The notes under the pieces: generated by a model
Databases searched by the model: none
Seen by the model: only the letters and a program-made list of their open reading frames with translations
Told to the model about the DNA's origin: nothing
Part shown: positions 39,545-48,977 of the stretch, one piece after another
Layout of the letters: every line of letters starts with the position of its first letter
Numbering within the stretch: position 1 is the first letter of the stretch
Position numbers and translations under genes: made by a program
IMG/VR virus record: IMGVR_UViG_3300042946_001661
Span: 19,589 to 83,588 of that record
Reading direction: 5' to 3' (one strand)
DNA: 64,000 nt
Source of the DNA: a virus

Positions 39545-40837
39545 ATGTTAGAAGAAGAACTATTAAAGTATTTATCCGAGATATCCTCAGATAACACTAT
39601 TTATATAAAAACAGACCCAGAATACATAGACTTTACAGATAAAAATTTTCAATTTAATATAGAAATATATTCAAGAAGTAAAAAGCTTACAAAACTAGTG
39701 GACAACAGTAATTTCGATACACTTAACAGCATTTTGAAAGTTGCGTTATTTTTAAATAATAAAAAAATAATAACTTGGAATATAAAAAATTACTTTAGTT
39801 ACTATAAAAACAAAACAGGTAAAGATTTAGACACTGAGTGTCAGATATTGGATTTAAAAATACTGGAAAGATTATGTGGTATTTATTCTGAAAAGGCTCC
39901 CATCTCTTTTAAAGAGGCTATAGAGAGGTTTTCTGTGATATACCCATCTAAGTGGAGTAGAATAAGCAATTTGTATAAAGAAATTTACTGTCCTTTATTT
40001 TTAAAAGTTATTCCATCGATAGAAAACAAAGGAATAGTAGACATAGAAGAAAGAAATATAAAATACTGTTACTACGAGATAGAAGGGCAAGAGAACGGTA
40101 GGTTAAGTTCTTTTAATTGTTTTAAAAATGGATTTATGCCATTAAATTTAAAAAAAGAAGATAAACAAAAATATAGACCGTTAAATCAAGATGATTTATT
40201 TTTACTTTTCGATTACAAAAATATGGAAGTCAGTGTTTTAGAATATTTAACTAAAGACAAGGCTTTGAAAGATGTTTTAAATGAAGGGGATGATTTTTAT
40301 GAATCTTTGTATAAAAAGATAATAAACCCTAATAATTTCGATCAAGAAAAAAGAAAAAAAATGAAAATGATTTTTTTACCTTTCATATATGGAGCTGGAA
40401 TTAAAAAAATCAGCGAATCATGTAAAATAGAATCTTCTAAGGTTGAAGTTATTACAAAAAGAATAAAAGAAACATTCCCAAAAACTTTTACATGGTTGGA
40501 TAATTTTTCTAAAAATAATCAAGATGGGTATTATATAAATACTTTTGGAAAAATAAGAAAAATTGATCAATCCTACAAAAGTATTAATTTTATAGTACAG
40601 TCTACTGCAAGCATATTCTGCTTAGATAAACTCATAGATTTATATTATGTTTATAAAAAGTCTATGTGTTTTTATGTTCACGATGCTTATTGTTTATATT
40701 CAAGTAAAAAAGAACTTGAATCAAACATAGAAATGATTAAAAATATCCTTTTACAAGATAGCAAGTTTTTGAATAATATTCATTTAAGTGTTAGTTGTAA
40801 ATACGGAGAAAATTTGAATGAAATGAAAGAATTTTAA
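39545..40837 (+). CDS. Short family-A DNA polymerase
   Basis: 430 residues, so much shorter than E. coli PolA. Residues 60-115 (NNKKIITWNIKNYFSYYKNK ... DLKILERLCG) look like a degenerate 3'-5' exonuclease-type domain. The polymerase core has GQENGRLSSF, motif A FLLFDYKNMEVSVLE (Asp223), motif B RKKMKMIFLPFIYGAG, and motif C CFYVHDAYCLY (His379, Asp380), where the usual Glu after Asp is Ala. It probably fills gaps or matures fragments next to the DnaE polymerase. It is followed by a good ribosome site for the next gene. Confidence 0.85.
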   Translation: MLEEELLKYLSEISSDNTIYIKTDPEYIDFTDKNFQFNIEIYSRSKKLTKLVDNSNFDTLNSILKVALFLNNKKIITWNIKNYFSYYKNKTGKDLDTECQILDLKILERLCGIYSEKAPISFKEAIERFSVIYPSKWSRISNLYKEIYCPLFLKVIPSIENKGIVDIEERNIKYCYYEIEGQENGRLSSFNCFKNGFMPLNLKKEDKQKYRPLNQDDLFLLFDYKNMEVSVLEYLTKDKALKDVLNEGDDFYESLYKKIINPNNFDQEKRKKMKMIFLPFIYGAGIKKISESCKIESSKVEVITKRIKETFPKTFTWLDNFSKNNQDGYYINTFGKIRKIDQSYKSINFIVQSTASIFCLDKLIDLYYVYKKSMCFYVHDAYCLYSSKKELESNIEMIKNILLQDSKFLNNIHLSVSCKYGENLNEMKEF

Positions 40838-40848
40838 AAGGAGAAAAA

Positions 40849-41406
40849 ATGAAAGATATTTGCAATAACTTCCCAATAACAAACATAGAGTATTATGAAT
40901 TAAATAAGAAGTTTGGAAAATTATGTTACTACGCAGCACATCAATTAAAGAAAAAAAATTCTAGGAACAACGTAGCAGAAGATATTGAAGATATTAATCA
41001 AGAATTACAAATGTCAATTATAAGAGCTGGATCATATTATAAAAGACAAGTCTATATAGAAAAATGTATTAAATTAAGTAAAATTTATGTTAAAAGTTTA
41101 TTCGCTAGTAAGGTCGTGGAAAGCTTAGATACTTTGTGGGAAAATAGAACCAAGCATGGAGCGAATAGACAGAAATTCGGTGATTATCAAGAATTTATAT
41201 TAGAAAAAATAGTAAAAGACTGCATCCCAGAAGAAAACAGACCTAATAAAGAAGATGTTTTAAAAATTGACTGTAAATTTTCCACATACTGTAAAGCTAT
41301 TGTTTGGAATGGTCAAAAATCTATGGGTAAAAAAATAACTAAAGAAAAAAACATAAGATCCGGTCTATGTAGCTTGAGTGAGTATGATTATTTGGTTACT
41401 GGTTGA
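40849..41406 (+). CDS. Possible sigma-factor-like protein
   Basis: 185 residues. KLCYYAAHQLKKKNSRNN followed by EDIEDINQELQMSIIRAGSY has the look of sigma region 2 (acidic E-D-I-x-Q-E before a helix with A-G-x-x-Y), and FSTYCKAIVWNGQKSMGKKI could be a DNA-binding helix. Size equals T4 gp55, the late sigma. A late sigma is expected because TATAAATA boxes are present elsewhere in the window. The match is weak and could be chance. AAAAGGAG precedes the ATG. Confidence 0.35.
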   Translation: MKDICNNFPITNIEYYELNKKFGKLCYYAAHQLKKKNSRNNVAEDIEDINQELQMSIIRAGSYYKRQVYIEKCIKLSKIYVKSLFASKVVESLDTLWENRTKHGANRQKFGDYQEFILEKIVKDCIPEENRPNKEDVLKIDCKFSTYCKAIVWNGQKSMGKKITKEKNIRSGLCSLSEYDYLVTG

Positions 41407-41457
41407 TAAAAATTCCTTTTTGCTATAGAATAGCCTAAACACTTAAAATAAAGCAAA

Positions 41458-43026
41458 ATGACAGAACTCACAAAAGATGAACAAAATCGCTTGGCTCAGA
41501 TTATTTCTGAAGAAGATAATAATCAAATATCAAAGTTTAGTTGGGACGACAGCTTCCAAACCAGATTAGTTGGAATGCTTTTGACGGATAGATATTTTTT
41601 AGTTCAATCTCTTGATAAAGTAAAACCAAATTACTTTTCTAAAGAAATACATGTTCAAATAGTTAACTTTCTTTATTCATATTTTGATAAGTATAAAACT
41701 TTACCTGAAAAATGGTTCTTAAAGGAAGAAATTTCCAAAGAATATAAAGACAGAGCAGCAGAAATTCAAATAGCGTCACTTGCTGAAATTGAAAAAGTGT
41801 ACGACTTCTATATCCCAGGAGTAGACACGAGAGAAGCACTAATAGATAAAATAACTTATTTTGCAAAGGTTCAATCTGTTAAAATCGCATTTCATAAATG
41901 TTTGGATAAAATGACTAAAGCCCCTGAAGATGAGGCTACTTGGAATTATATTTATGATCAAATGAGACAGACAATGCTCATAGATAGAAATTATGAGCCT
42001 GGATTTGAATATTTTAAAAATATCGAAGAAATGTTTGAAAGGATGAAAAAAACATATGAAGGTGTGGATACCTTCACAACAGGCTTTGCTGGCATAGATG
42101 ATGCTTTAACTGGAGGTGGCTTACAAATAGGAAATATCGGAGCTTGGATAGCACTCCCAGGTACAGGTAAATCTCTTGCTATGTGTCGAGCTTCTGTTGA
42201 AAATGTAAAAAGGGGAAAAAAGGTTCTCTACATAACAATGGAGATGGACGAGCTAGGAATAAGCCAGAGATTTACAAGCCAATGGGTTAAATGTGATATT
42301 AATGATTTAATGAGCAACAAGCAAAGAATTATAAGTCATGTAGAAGCTTTTAAAGAAGATAAATTAGATTCTAATATGCTTATAGTAAAACAATTTCCAG
42401 GCGGAACAATGGACGTCAATGGAATCAAAGCATACTATGCTCAATTAGTAATGAGAGGATTCAAACCAGATTTACTTGTTGTTGATTATGTTGGCGAAAT
42501 GAAAGATGACCCTAGCTTACAAAAATATGAAAGTGCATATAGAATATTAAGAGATTTAAGAGCATTTGGTATAGAACAAAAACACTGCACAATAACATGT
42601 GTTCAGCCAAACTCAAGTGCGAGCAAGCTTGACCAAGGGCAATATATTGATGAAAGTAACATAGGAACAAGCTTTGATCAGTTTAAACCTTTAGATTGTT
42701 TCTGGAGCATCAATCAACAACCAATTGAAAAAGATGCAGGTGTAGCTAGATTGTTTGTTATAAAACATAGAAATGGAAAAAGCCGTTTTCCATTATATGT
42801 TAATTTTGATTATGAAATGGGAACTCTGGATATAAATGAAATAAGCCACGAGTCATATAAACAAAAAATGAACCTTGTAAATCAAAAGAAATCTGATACA
42901 ATAATGGACAACAAAGATTCTATTACAAAAGATTCAAATAGTAAAGGTAAAGGTAAAGGTAAAAAAGGAAAAAGTAAAATTCTTTTTGACCCAACAGATG
43001 AATCTAACATTGACACATTTGAATAA
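41458..43026 (+). CDS. 41: Replicative DnaB/gp41-type helicase
   Basis: 522 residues. An N-terminal helical domain (about 25-150) leads to the RecA-like motor: GFAGIDDALTGGGLQIGNIG, Walker A ALPGTGKSLAM, KVLYITMEMDELG, Walker B DLLVVDYVGEM, and ITCVQPNSSASK with HRNGKSRF. C-terminal tail of Lys-Gly repeats (GKGKGKKGKGK pattern). It unwinds the fork 5'-3' and should pair with the DnaE polymerase and primase. Confidence 0.93.
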   Translation: MTELTKDEQNRLAQIISEEDNNQISKFSWDDSFQTRLVGMLLTDRYFLVQSLDKVKPNYFSKEIHVQIVNFLYSYFDKYKTLPEKWFLKEEISKEYKDRAAEIQIASLAEIEKVYDFYIPGVDTREALIDKITYFAKVQSVKIAFHKCLDKMTKAPEDEATWNYIYDQMRQTMLIDRNYEPGFEYFKNIEEMFERMKKTYEGVDTFTTGFAGIDDALTGGGLQIGNIGAWIALPGTGKSLAMCRASVENVKRGKKVLYITMEMDELGISQRFTSQWVKCDINDLMSNKQRIISHVEAFKEDKLDSNMLIVKQFPGGTMDVNGIKAYYAQLVMRGFKPDLLVVDYVGEMKDDPSLQKYESAYRILRDLRAFGIEQKHCTITCVQPNSSASKLDQGQYIDESNIGTSFDQFKPLDCFWSINQQPIEKDAGVARLFVIKHRNGKSRFPLYVNFDYEMGTLDINEISHESYKQKMNLVNQKKSDTIMDNKDSITKDSNSKGKGKGKKGKSKILFDPTDESNIDTFE

Positions 43027-43038
43027 AAAGGAAAAACT

Positions 43039-43509
43039 ATGAACGCACCAATTGATGTTGTTAAAGTTAATGTTAATGGTAAAGAGGTAACTCTTGATGC
43101 AAAAAATATGGAATTTTCAGATAATACTCTTAATGAGTATATGGAAAATGAGTACGGATGGGTAGATTATTTTGGAAAACAATTAGAACACGCTCAGAAA
43201 GAAAGATTAGATGCGGAAATAGATGCAGAAGCTATTTTTAGTCAAAAATATATAGAGGCTAAAGACGAGGGCGGAACAGAGCAATATGCAAAAGCAAAAG
43301 CTAATGCTAATCCAGATGTTATTTCTGCAAAGAAAAAAGTTGTTGAACTGATAGAAGTTGTAGGACAAATAAAAGCTCATCTAAAGGCGTGGGATAGAAA
43401 TCATGATAATGCTCAAAATCGTGGTTATACCCTAAGAAAAGAAATAGATAAGCTTAACAAAGATGTTTATAAAATGTCTGATATTGATCGTTTTGTATCT
43501 GAGGCATGA
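43039..43509 (+). CDS. UvsY-like recombination mediator candidate
   Basis: 156 residues, helical. The central part (YFGKQLEHAQKERLDAEIDA, NPDVISAKKKVVELIEVVGQ) and NRGYTLRKEI fits the T4 UvsY layout, a helical protein that loads UvsX on gp32-covered ssDNA, with its A-E-x-x...V-x-x-A...G-(F/Y)-x-(I/L)-(K/R) pattern. Both UvsX and gp32-like genes lie downstream in the same block. Pattern-based, so moderate confidence. Confidence 0.5.
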   Translation: MNAPIDVVKVNVNGKEVTLDAKNMEFSDNTLNEYMENEYGWVDYFGKQLEHAQKERLDAEIDAEAIFSQKYIEAKDEGGTEQYAKAKANANPDVISAKKKVVELIEVVGQIKAHLKAWDRNHDNAQNRGYTLRKEIDKLNKDVYKMSDIDRFVSEA

Positions 43510-44087
43510 CCATGATCTATAAGATAGACCCAGACAATTGTACAGATTTCAGTCTAGATAAAAATGGATTAGAGCTCCATATTTTATTCTGGATATTTGC
43601 AGCTGGAAAGAATGGACACACAGCATCAAGGTGCTTAAACAACATTCTTCAAGAGTATAGTAGAAAAACAAATTTAGAAAGTCCGTTTGATATTTTTAAA
43701 AATATAGAAGATTTGCCTCAAGAGTTAAAGAAATTTGGAGTAGGTTGCTTTAACAATAAAAGTAAGTGTGTAAAAAATTTAATAAGTAAAAATTTTGATT
43801 TATCAAAATGTACTATCGAAGATTTAGAAAGTGTTTGGGGGCTTGGACCAAAAAGTGTTAGGTGCTTCTTGATACACACGAGAAAAAATCAACAGCTTGC
43901 CGGTCTAGATAGACATGTTTTAAGATATCTATCAGAACTAGGTTATAAAGTTCCTAAGTCTACTCCCAATAAAAAACAATATTTAGAAATTGAAAAAATA
44001 TTTATTGAATTGGCAAAAAGTGTCGGTAAGACCATAAGTGAATTTGATTTAGAAATATGGACGAAATACAGAAAAAAGACCGCATGA
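43506..44087 (+). CDS. HhH-GPD DNA glycosylase / endonuclease III-like
   Basis: 193 residues. The helix-hairpin-helix ESVWGLGPKSVRCFL and the catalytic Asp in QLAGLDRHVLRYLSELG match the Nth/OGG1 superfamily; no FeS Cys cluster is visible at the end. It removes damaged or unusual bases. Its ATG overlaps the stop of the previous gene (ATGA). Confidence 0.8.
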   Translation: MTMIYKIDPDNCTDFSLDKNGLELHILFWIFAAGKNGHTASRCLNNILQEYSRKTNLESPFDIFKNIEDLPQELKKFGVGCFNNKSKCVKNLISKNFDLSKCTIEDLESVWGLGPKSVRCFLIHTRKNQQLAGLDRHVLRYLSELGYKVPKSTPNKKQYLEIEKIFIELAKSVGKTISEFDLEIWTKYRKKTA

Positions 44088-44524
44088 AACCCAGAGATGT
44101 TCCAAGCTGGGACGAATATTTTTTAGATTTATGTAAAGTAGTAAGTACTAGAAGTAAAGATCCATCTACACAACATGGATCTGTAATAGTGGATAATCAA
44201 AACAGAATTGTAAGTACCGGATACAACGGATCCTCTAGATATATAGATGATAATTATATTGATTGGTCCCGCCCTGCAAAATACCACTTACTCATACACG
44301 CAGAGGAAAATAGCTTGTGGTCAGCAGAAAAAAGAAATTTAGAAGGTTGTATTATTTATGTTACTGGAAAGCCTTGCAGTGGTTGTATGTTGAGGATCTC
44401 ACACAGTGGAATAAAAAGAGTTGTTTACGGAAATAGATCTAGTGTATGTGTTGATGAAAAAGATTGGGAAAGAAGTTTGTATATTGCGAATATCTCAAAT
44501 ATAAAGTTAGAAGAAAGATGTTAG
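44084..44524 (+). CDS. cd: dCMP deaminase
   Basis: 146 residues from the ATG at 44084, which overlaps the upstream stop (ATGA); an ATG at 44057 is also in frame. Zinc site in LIHAEENSLW (His-Ala-Glu) and GKPCSGCMLRI (PC-x-x-C). It converts dCMP to dUMP for ThyX, completing the pyrimidine route with dut and NrdAB. The N-terminal PSWDEYFLDLC is typical of the family. Confidence 0.93.
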   Translation: MKPRDVPSWDEYFLDLCKVVSTRSKDPSTQHGSVIVDNQNRIVSTGYNGSSRYIDDNYIDWSRPAKYHLLIHAEENSLWSAEKRNLEGCIIYVTGKPCSGCMLRISHSGIKRVVYGNRSSVCVDEKDWERSLYIANISNIKLEERC

Positions 44525-45120
44525 ACTTACTAGAAAATGATCTAAAAAAATCTTTAATTACAACTAAAGTATTAACAAGTAATTTTAAATTTATTGATGA
44601 GGCGAGCAAAAAAAGCCACGCTTATAACGATAGTTTATATATACCTTTTTATTACCATCTTGGAAAATATTTAACACCCACTTCACTAATAGAAATTGGT
44701 GTTGATTTAGGTTTTATAAGTAGTTGTTTTTTAAAATCTTGTAAAACTGTAGAATATTGTTTTGGGTTTCAATCCAAAACAGAAATAAATTGGGATAAAA
44801 GTTTATATTTTTCAAATATTAAAAAAAATTATAAAAAGAAGATAGAAACATATTATGGAGATTTTCTTGATAAGTCTTTTTTAGAAAATGTAGAAAATAA
44901 AAAATTTGATATTGCTATTATAAGCATAAAAGACAATTACGATAAACTTTTTGCTCTTTGTGATTTTATATATTTAAATTTAAACAAAAATGGATATATG
45001 GTTTTTGATCACATAAAAAACAATAAAAGTAAAGAAATATTTTTTAATATTGCAAATGGATATAAAAAAGAATATAAAGTGTTTGAAACAAGAAACGGAA
45101 CAGGAGTTATAAAAAAATAA
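44518..45120 (+). CDS. Class I methyltransferase-like protein
   Basis: 200 residues from the ATG at 44518, 7 bases before the deaminase stop. TSLIEIGVDLGFISSCFLKS is a motif I-like segment, followed by YYGDFLDKSF, FDIAIISIKDNYDKLF, YMVFDHIKNN. This is the layout of Methyltransf_24-like phage proteins, though the usual E-G-x-x-D pieces are degenerate. Substrate unknown. Confidence 0.55.
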   Translation: MLDLLENDLKKSLITTKVLTSNFKFIDEASKKSHAYNDSLYIPFYYHLGKYLTPTSLIEIGVDLGFISSCFLKSCKTVEYCFGFQSKTEINWDKSLYFSNIKKNYKKKIETYYGDFLDKSFLENVENKKFDIAIISIKDNYDKLFALCDFIYLNLNKNGYMVFDHIKNNKSKEIFFNIANGYKKEYKVFETRNGTGVIKK

Positions 45121-45773
45121 TGGGATATGAAATAACTTTTTACTACAAGGAAAAAGACAAGGAAACCGGAGAATACAACGAATCAGGAACTTTTAAGAAA
45201 AGGGTTGGAGATCCTTATGAAGATACTCCAATTGAAAATTTAGCAAGTGTTATTTTACGACAATTAGCAAGAAGAGATGTTTTCGTAGAAAATGTTGAAA
45301 TATTTGAAATAACAAAGAAAAAAATAAATTTTAAAGAATCAAAAAGCGGAATAGTAATAAAAAATAAAAAATTTGGATTAGATGATTCTTTTGAAGTAAA
45401 GGCAGAAAGTGAGGATGCTCCTACTATTAATAATGTTGTTGAAATAGAAACTTTTACCAATAATGCTCCCCGCATACCTATTAGGAAAATGGCATATGTC
45501 CCAGAGCCTCAACAACATATAAAATTATTGAAATCTGGAGTTAAATTAACACCAAATAAGTCTTATGATATATTTAAAATTCAAAAACATCCAACCATTG
45601 ATACAATGGAAGTTTATCGTATAGTAGATGATAATGGAAAAGAAAAAGACGTTTCAGATGAGTGTTTTGTTCCAAATGCTCAATTGGAAGCTGACACAAA
45701 CGATTTTGGACTAAGCGATGATGGCTTAAATTGGAACGGTGCCATAAACACGAACATTCCTTCAATAAGGTGA
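45120..45773 (+). CDS. Conserved-looking phage protein, unknown
   Basis: 217 residues. N-terminal beta strands (GYEITFYYKEKDKETGEYNE, GTFKKRVGDPYEDTPIENLA) then a linker rich in Lys and a second domain (VKLTPNKSYDIFKIQKHPTI, YRIVDDNGKEKDVSDECF). Start overlaps the previous stop by 1 base. Position between deaminase and SSB suggests a DNA-metabolism role; nothing more can be said. Confidence 0.65.
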   Translation: MGYEITFYYKEKDKETGEYNESGTFKKRVGDPYEDTPIENLASVILRQLARRDVFVENVEIFEITKKKINFKESKSGIVIKNKKFGLDDSFEVKAESEDAPTINNVVEIETFTNNAPRIPIRKMAYVPEPQQHIKLLKSGVKLTPNKSYDIFKIQKHPTIDTMEVYRIVDDNGKEKDVSDECFVPNAQLEADTNDFGLSDDGLNWNGAINTNIPSIR

Positions 45774-45778
45774 TAAAA

Positions 45779-46153
45779 ATGACAACCAAAAAACAAAAAG
45801 ATAGAAAAAAACAAAAAAGAAAAAATATTGCAAAAATTAGAGTTTTAGCAAGAAGAAAACAGTTGAGAGAAACTCTTAAAAAAGAAAGACAAGATCAATT
45901 AAGATTTGAAACTGAATATGAATTAAAAAATGGTAAAGAACAGCCTTTTGTTAAAAATATAGACCCAGAGAAAGAGAGAATTAAAAATGAAAACATAAAG
46001 AAAAAACTAGAGCATAACATGAAGATTGTCGAAGCTCTCGAACAGGAATATTTAGCCGAGGAGCAAAAAAGACTTGAGGCTCAAGAAAAATTAAACAAAA
46101 AAGAAGAAAATTTGGAAAAAAAATCAGAAAACGATATTGATTCAGAAAAATAG
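45779..46153 (+). CDS. Highly charged coiled-coil protein
   Basis: 124 residues from the ATG at 45779 (AAGGTG at normal distance). Strongly basic N-terminal half (KKQKDRKKQKRKNIAKIRVL) and acidic-basic coiled-coil C-terminal half. Could bind nucleic acid; not recognised. Confidence 0.65.
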   Translation: MTTKKQKDRKKQKRKNIAKIRVLARRKQLRETLKKERQDQLRFETEYELKNGKEQPFVKNIDPEKERIKNENIKKKLEHNMKIVEALEQEYLAEEQKRLEAQEKLNKKEENLEKKSENDIDSEK

Positions 46154-46206
46154 TTTTGTATAATGTAAGTATTAGGGTGTTACCAGCTAAACTAGGAGAT
46201 TTAAAA

Positions 46207-47190
46207 ATGGCAAATTACGAAGCCTTGGATATTAGTGAACTTGAGCTTGAGAGTGCAAGAGTTAATTCAAAGAACACAGGACAGGAAAATTCTACAAACT
46301 ATGTCCGTATGCCTAGCGGACAAGGTACTGGCGAAGGAAATTCTTTTCTAACAATTAGACTTCTTCCTCGCCGTAAGGGGCAACCATTATTTTGTGCTGT
46401 TAAGTATCACATGCTGAAAGATGGCAATGGCAACAAGCGTGTGTTCTTTAGTCCAAAAGAATTGGTTAAAGATGAGAAGGGTCGCCCAAAGTGGGTAGGA
46501 GAAAATACAATAATAGATAAATATTTAAGAGATCTTTGGGCAAAGAGTGAAAAAGCTCCAGAAAAAGAAAGACAAGAACTACAGGCTCAGTACAGAGAGT
46601 TAAAGGGTATTGAAAGATACTATTACAACGCCTTAGTTCGTCAAGAAAAAGATCCCAAGACTGGCGAGATAATTAAAAACGTTGGTCCAAAGATTTTTAG
46701 TTGTGGAAAAACTATTCATTCTATGATTGTGAGAGCAATTGTAGGCGATAAAGCTGCTGGAGAGGAACCACTTGGAGACGTTACTAATCCCAAGAACGGC
46801 AGAGACTTTAGAGTAGTCAAAAAGTTAAATGGAGAATATCCTAACTACGATCTTTCTAAGTTTCTTGATTCATCACCTTTGGGTGATCCCGAAGAAATCA
46901 ATGGTTGGCTTGACAATCTAAACGATCTGCAGGCAATCAGAGTTGTTAAAAGCGAAGATGAGCTTAAGCATGCTCTTAAAGTTCATCTTGGAATTATTCA
47001 AGAAATGAATCAAGAGGATGATGGATATGACTCAAGCGAGTTTTCATCTCCATCTAAAACGACCTCTAAACCTGCCCAAAAATCTGCTCCAAAAGATCTA
47101 GGACTTGACTCTGTATCTTCTTCAACTGTTGTTGATGAAGAAGAGGTTATGGCTGATGATGAATTCTTAAAAGAAATTGATGATCTATAA
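46207..47190 (+). CDS. 32: gp32-like single-stranded DNA-binding protein
   Basis: 327 residues from the ATG at 46207 (TAGGAG 9 bases upstream). The core (NSFLTIRLLPRRKGQPLFCA, FFSPKELVKDEKGRPKWVG, RYYYNALV) is beta-rich with many basic/aromatic residues, and the C-terminus is an acidic Ser/Glu/Asp tail (DEEEVMADDEFLKEIDDL) as in T4 gp32, which recruits partner proteins. Followed by a strong terminator, so it can be expressed at high level. Position just before UvsX supports the call. Confidence 0.82.
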   Translation: MANYEALDISELELESARVNSKNTGQENSTNYVRMPSGQGTGEGNSFLTIRLLPRRKGQPLFCAVKYHMLKDGNGNKRVFFSPKELVKDEKGRPKWVGENTIIDKYLRDLWAKSEKAPEKERQELQAQYRELKGIERYYYNALVRQEKDPKTGEIIKNVGPKIFSCGKTIHSMIVRAIVGDKAAGEEPLGDVTNPKNGRDFRVVKKLNGEYPNYDLSKFLDSSPLGDPEEINGWLDNLNDLQAIRVVKSEDELKHALKVHLGIIQEMNQEDDGYDSSEFSSPSKTTSKPAQKSAPKDLGLDSVSSSTVVDEEEVMADDEFLKEIDDL

Positions 47191-47214
47191 TTTTGTGTGG
47201 TGATGCCCCGTGAC

Positions 47215-47258
47215 AACCCTGCAGCTCAATTTAAAAAGTTGGGCTGCAGGGTTTTTTT
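47215..47258 (+). terminator. Rho-independent terminator after SSB gene
   Basis: AACCCTGCAGCTCAA pairs with TTGGGCTGCAGGGTT and is followed by seven T. It separates the gp32-like and uvsX genes. Confidence 0.93.
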
Positions 47259-47279
47259 AAAAAAAAAGGAAATTTAAAC

Positions 47280-48503
47280 ATGGCAAGAAAAAAAATATCA
47301 GTATCAAACGACTCGCTTGATGATCTTTTTAAGGAAATAGCCGAAGAAACTGGCGGAGATGTATTGGATAAAATAGATAGTGTAAACTATTTTGTAGACA
47401 CAGGAAGCCTAGCATTAAATTATATTTGTAGCGGTAAGTTTATTGATGGTGGAATACCTGGCGGAAAATTAACAGAGATTTATGGACCATCAAGTTCTGC
47501 CAAAAGCTTATTTGGCAATAACATTCTTTATGGTTGCCAAAAGATGGGAGGCATACCCGTTCTTCTTGATTGTGAAAATAGTGCAAATAAAGAATTTATT
47601 AAAAAAGCAAGTCATTGTGACTTAAACAGGGTCTTAAGATATACTCCTCAATCTCTTGAAGAAGTTTTTTCTAAGATGTACTCTCTCATAGAAAAAATTA
47701 GAAAGAAAGACCCAGACAGACCAATTGTTATAGTCTACGATAGCATTGGAGTTTCTCCAAGTGCAAGAGAATTAAGAGAAGTTGATCTCCCAGAGAATTA
47801 TGACAAAGCTACATACAAAAGAATTGTAGGTGGCAATGAGCAGCCCGGTGAAAGAGCTAAAATATGTTCTCGTGAATTAAGAAAGCTTAATAGTGTTATG
47901 GAAAAGACCGGAGCAACTGTAATAATTCTAAATCAAACAAGAGAAAAGATAGGAATAATGTTCGGCAATCCAGAAACGACTGCCGGAGGAGGAAATGCTC
48001 TCCCATTCTATGCCAGTTGTAGAATTAGACCACAGACTCAAAAGAAAATAGAGAAGAAGATAACTGCAAAGAAAAGCAAGATTCTTGGAGTTAACATTAA
48101 ATTGAAGAATGTTAAAAACAAGACTCACAGACCGTTTGTTGAGTCAGAGGGAATTCAACTTCTTTTTGAAAAAGGAATAAACCCCCTTAGCGGTCTACTT
48201 AGCTGTCTTATGGAAGATGATAGATTAGAAGCTAAAGGGGCAGGAAACTTTATTATCAAAGAAAAATATTTGGGAGAAGACAAAGAAGATAATAAGTTTA
48301 AAGCTAGCCTAGATAGAAATGAAATGCCACTAGAAGTCCTACTTAACCATCCAGCATTAATTAACGCAGAAAGTAGAGAGCAGGTTGAAAATTATTTTGC
48401 TCCATACATGGACGCAATTAATTTTGAGATATCTGGAGATGTTGTGGAAGTAGAGTCATCAGAAGAAGACGATGATTTAATTGATGCTGAAATAAACGGT
48501 TAA
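47280..48503 (+). CDS. uvsX: UvsX/RecA-like recombinase
   Basis: 407 residues. GGIPGGKLTEIYGPSSSAKS holds Walker A (G-P-S-S-S-A-K-S); then PVLLDCENSANKEF, IVIVYDSIGVSP, VIILNQTREKIGIMFG and ETTAGGGNALPFYAS for the L2/ATP region. The C-terminus is acidic. It forms the recombination filament on SSB-covered DNA. AAAAAGGAA precedes the start; flanked by terminators on both sides. Confidence 0.93.
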   Translation: MARKKISVSNDSLDDLFKEIAEETGGDVLDKIDSVNYFVDTGSLALNYICSGKFIDGGIPGGKLTEIYGPSSSAKSLFGNNILYGCQKMGGIPVLLDCENSANKEFIKKASHCDLNRVLRYTPQSLEEVFSKMYSLIEKIRKKDPDRPIVIVYDSIGVSPSARELREVDLPENYDKATYKRIVGGNEQPGERAKICSRELRKLNSVMEKTGATVIILNQTREKIGIMFGNPETTAGGGNALPFYASCRIRPQTQKKIEKKITAKKSKILGVNIKLKNVKNKTHRPFVESEGIQLLFEKGINPLSGLLSCLMEDDRLEAKGAGNFIIKEKYLGEDKEDNKFKASLDRNEMPLEVLLNHPALINAESREQVENYFAPYMDAINFEISGDVVEVESSEEDDDLIDAEING

Positions 48504-48521
48504 ATAACTAATAAGTTTATA

Positions 48522-48564
48522 AAAAAAATACAGCCTTGTTTTTTAAGCAAGGCTGTATTTTTTT
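48522..48564. terminator. Bidirectional terminator after uvsX
   Basis: ATACAGCCTTG and CAAGGCTGTAT form an 11-bp stem with A and T runs on both flanks, serving uvsX and the convergent small gene. Confidence 0.93.
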
Positions 48565-48570
48565 ATAAAT

Positions 48571-48765
48571 TCACTTTTTCCCGCCTTTTAGCTTAAATAA
48601 AGCATCAGCGGCAATTGGTAAGAAGTAAGAATCTGGATACTGTGTTCTTACGTAAGCATCAGGGTAAGCCCATGTTGCTATTCCGCCTCTTTTTGTTTTT
48701 TCATCAATAACAAAAACAGGTAGTTCTTTTTTGTTGTTCGAGCAATAATCAATAAAACTCTTCAT
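48571..48765 (-). CDS. Small protein of unknown function
   Basis: 64 residues: MKSFIDYCSNNKKELPVFVI then DEKTKRGGIATWAYPDAYVR and a Lys-rich end. N-terminus only loosely resembles the targeting-like peptides. AGAGGTAAC lies upstream as ribosome site. Convergent with uvsX. Confidence 0.6.
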   Translation of the reverse strand: MKSFIDYCSNNKKELPVFVIDEKTKRGGIATWAYPDAYVRTQYPDSYFLPIAADALFKLKGGKK

Positions 48766-48849
48766 AGTTTTGTTACCTCTTTATTTGCAGGTCTGCAAAA
48801 TATCTATTCTTATATATTAAAAAATGTGTAAAAATAATCTAGAATTTTG

Positions 48850-48877
48850 TTGAATGAACAAATTTTATTGCTATAAT
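48850..48877 (+). promoter_or_regulatory. Sigma70-like promoter in a 212-base gap
   Basis: TTGAAT, 16-base spacer, TATAAT. It reads toward the gene at 48978 and leaves a leader of about 95 bases, AT-rich with no clear fold. Apart from this promoter I see nothing else in the gap 48766-48977. Confidence 0.55.
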
Positions 48878-48977
48878 ACATCTTATCAAACGAGCAATAA
48901 AAATAAAAAGTAATTAAAAATAAGTGTATTTTTTTAATTCTTTTTAAAAATAAAAACTCAAAAACAAAGGATTTGTC

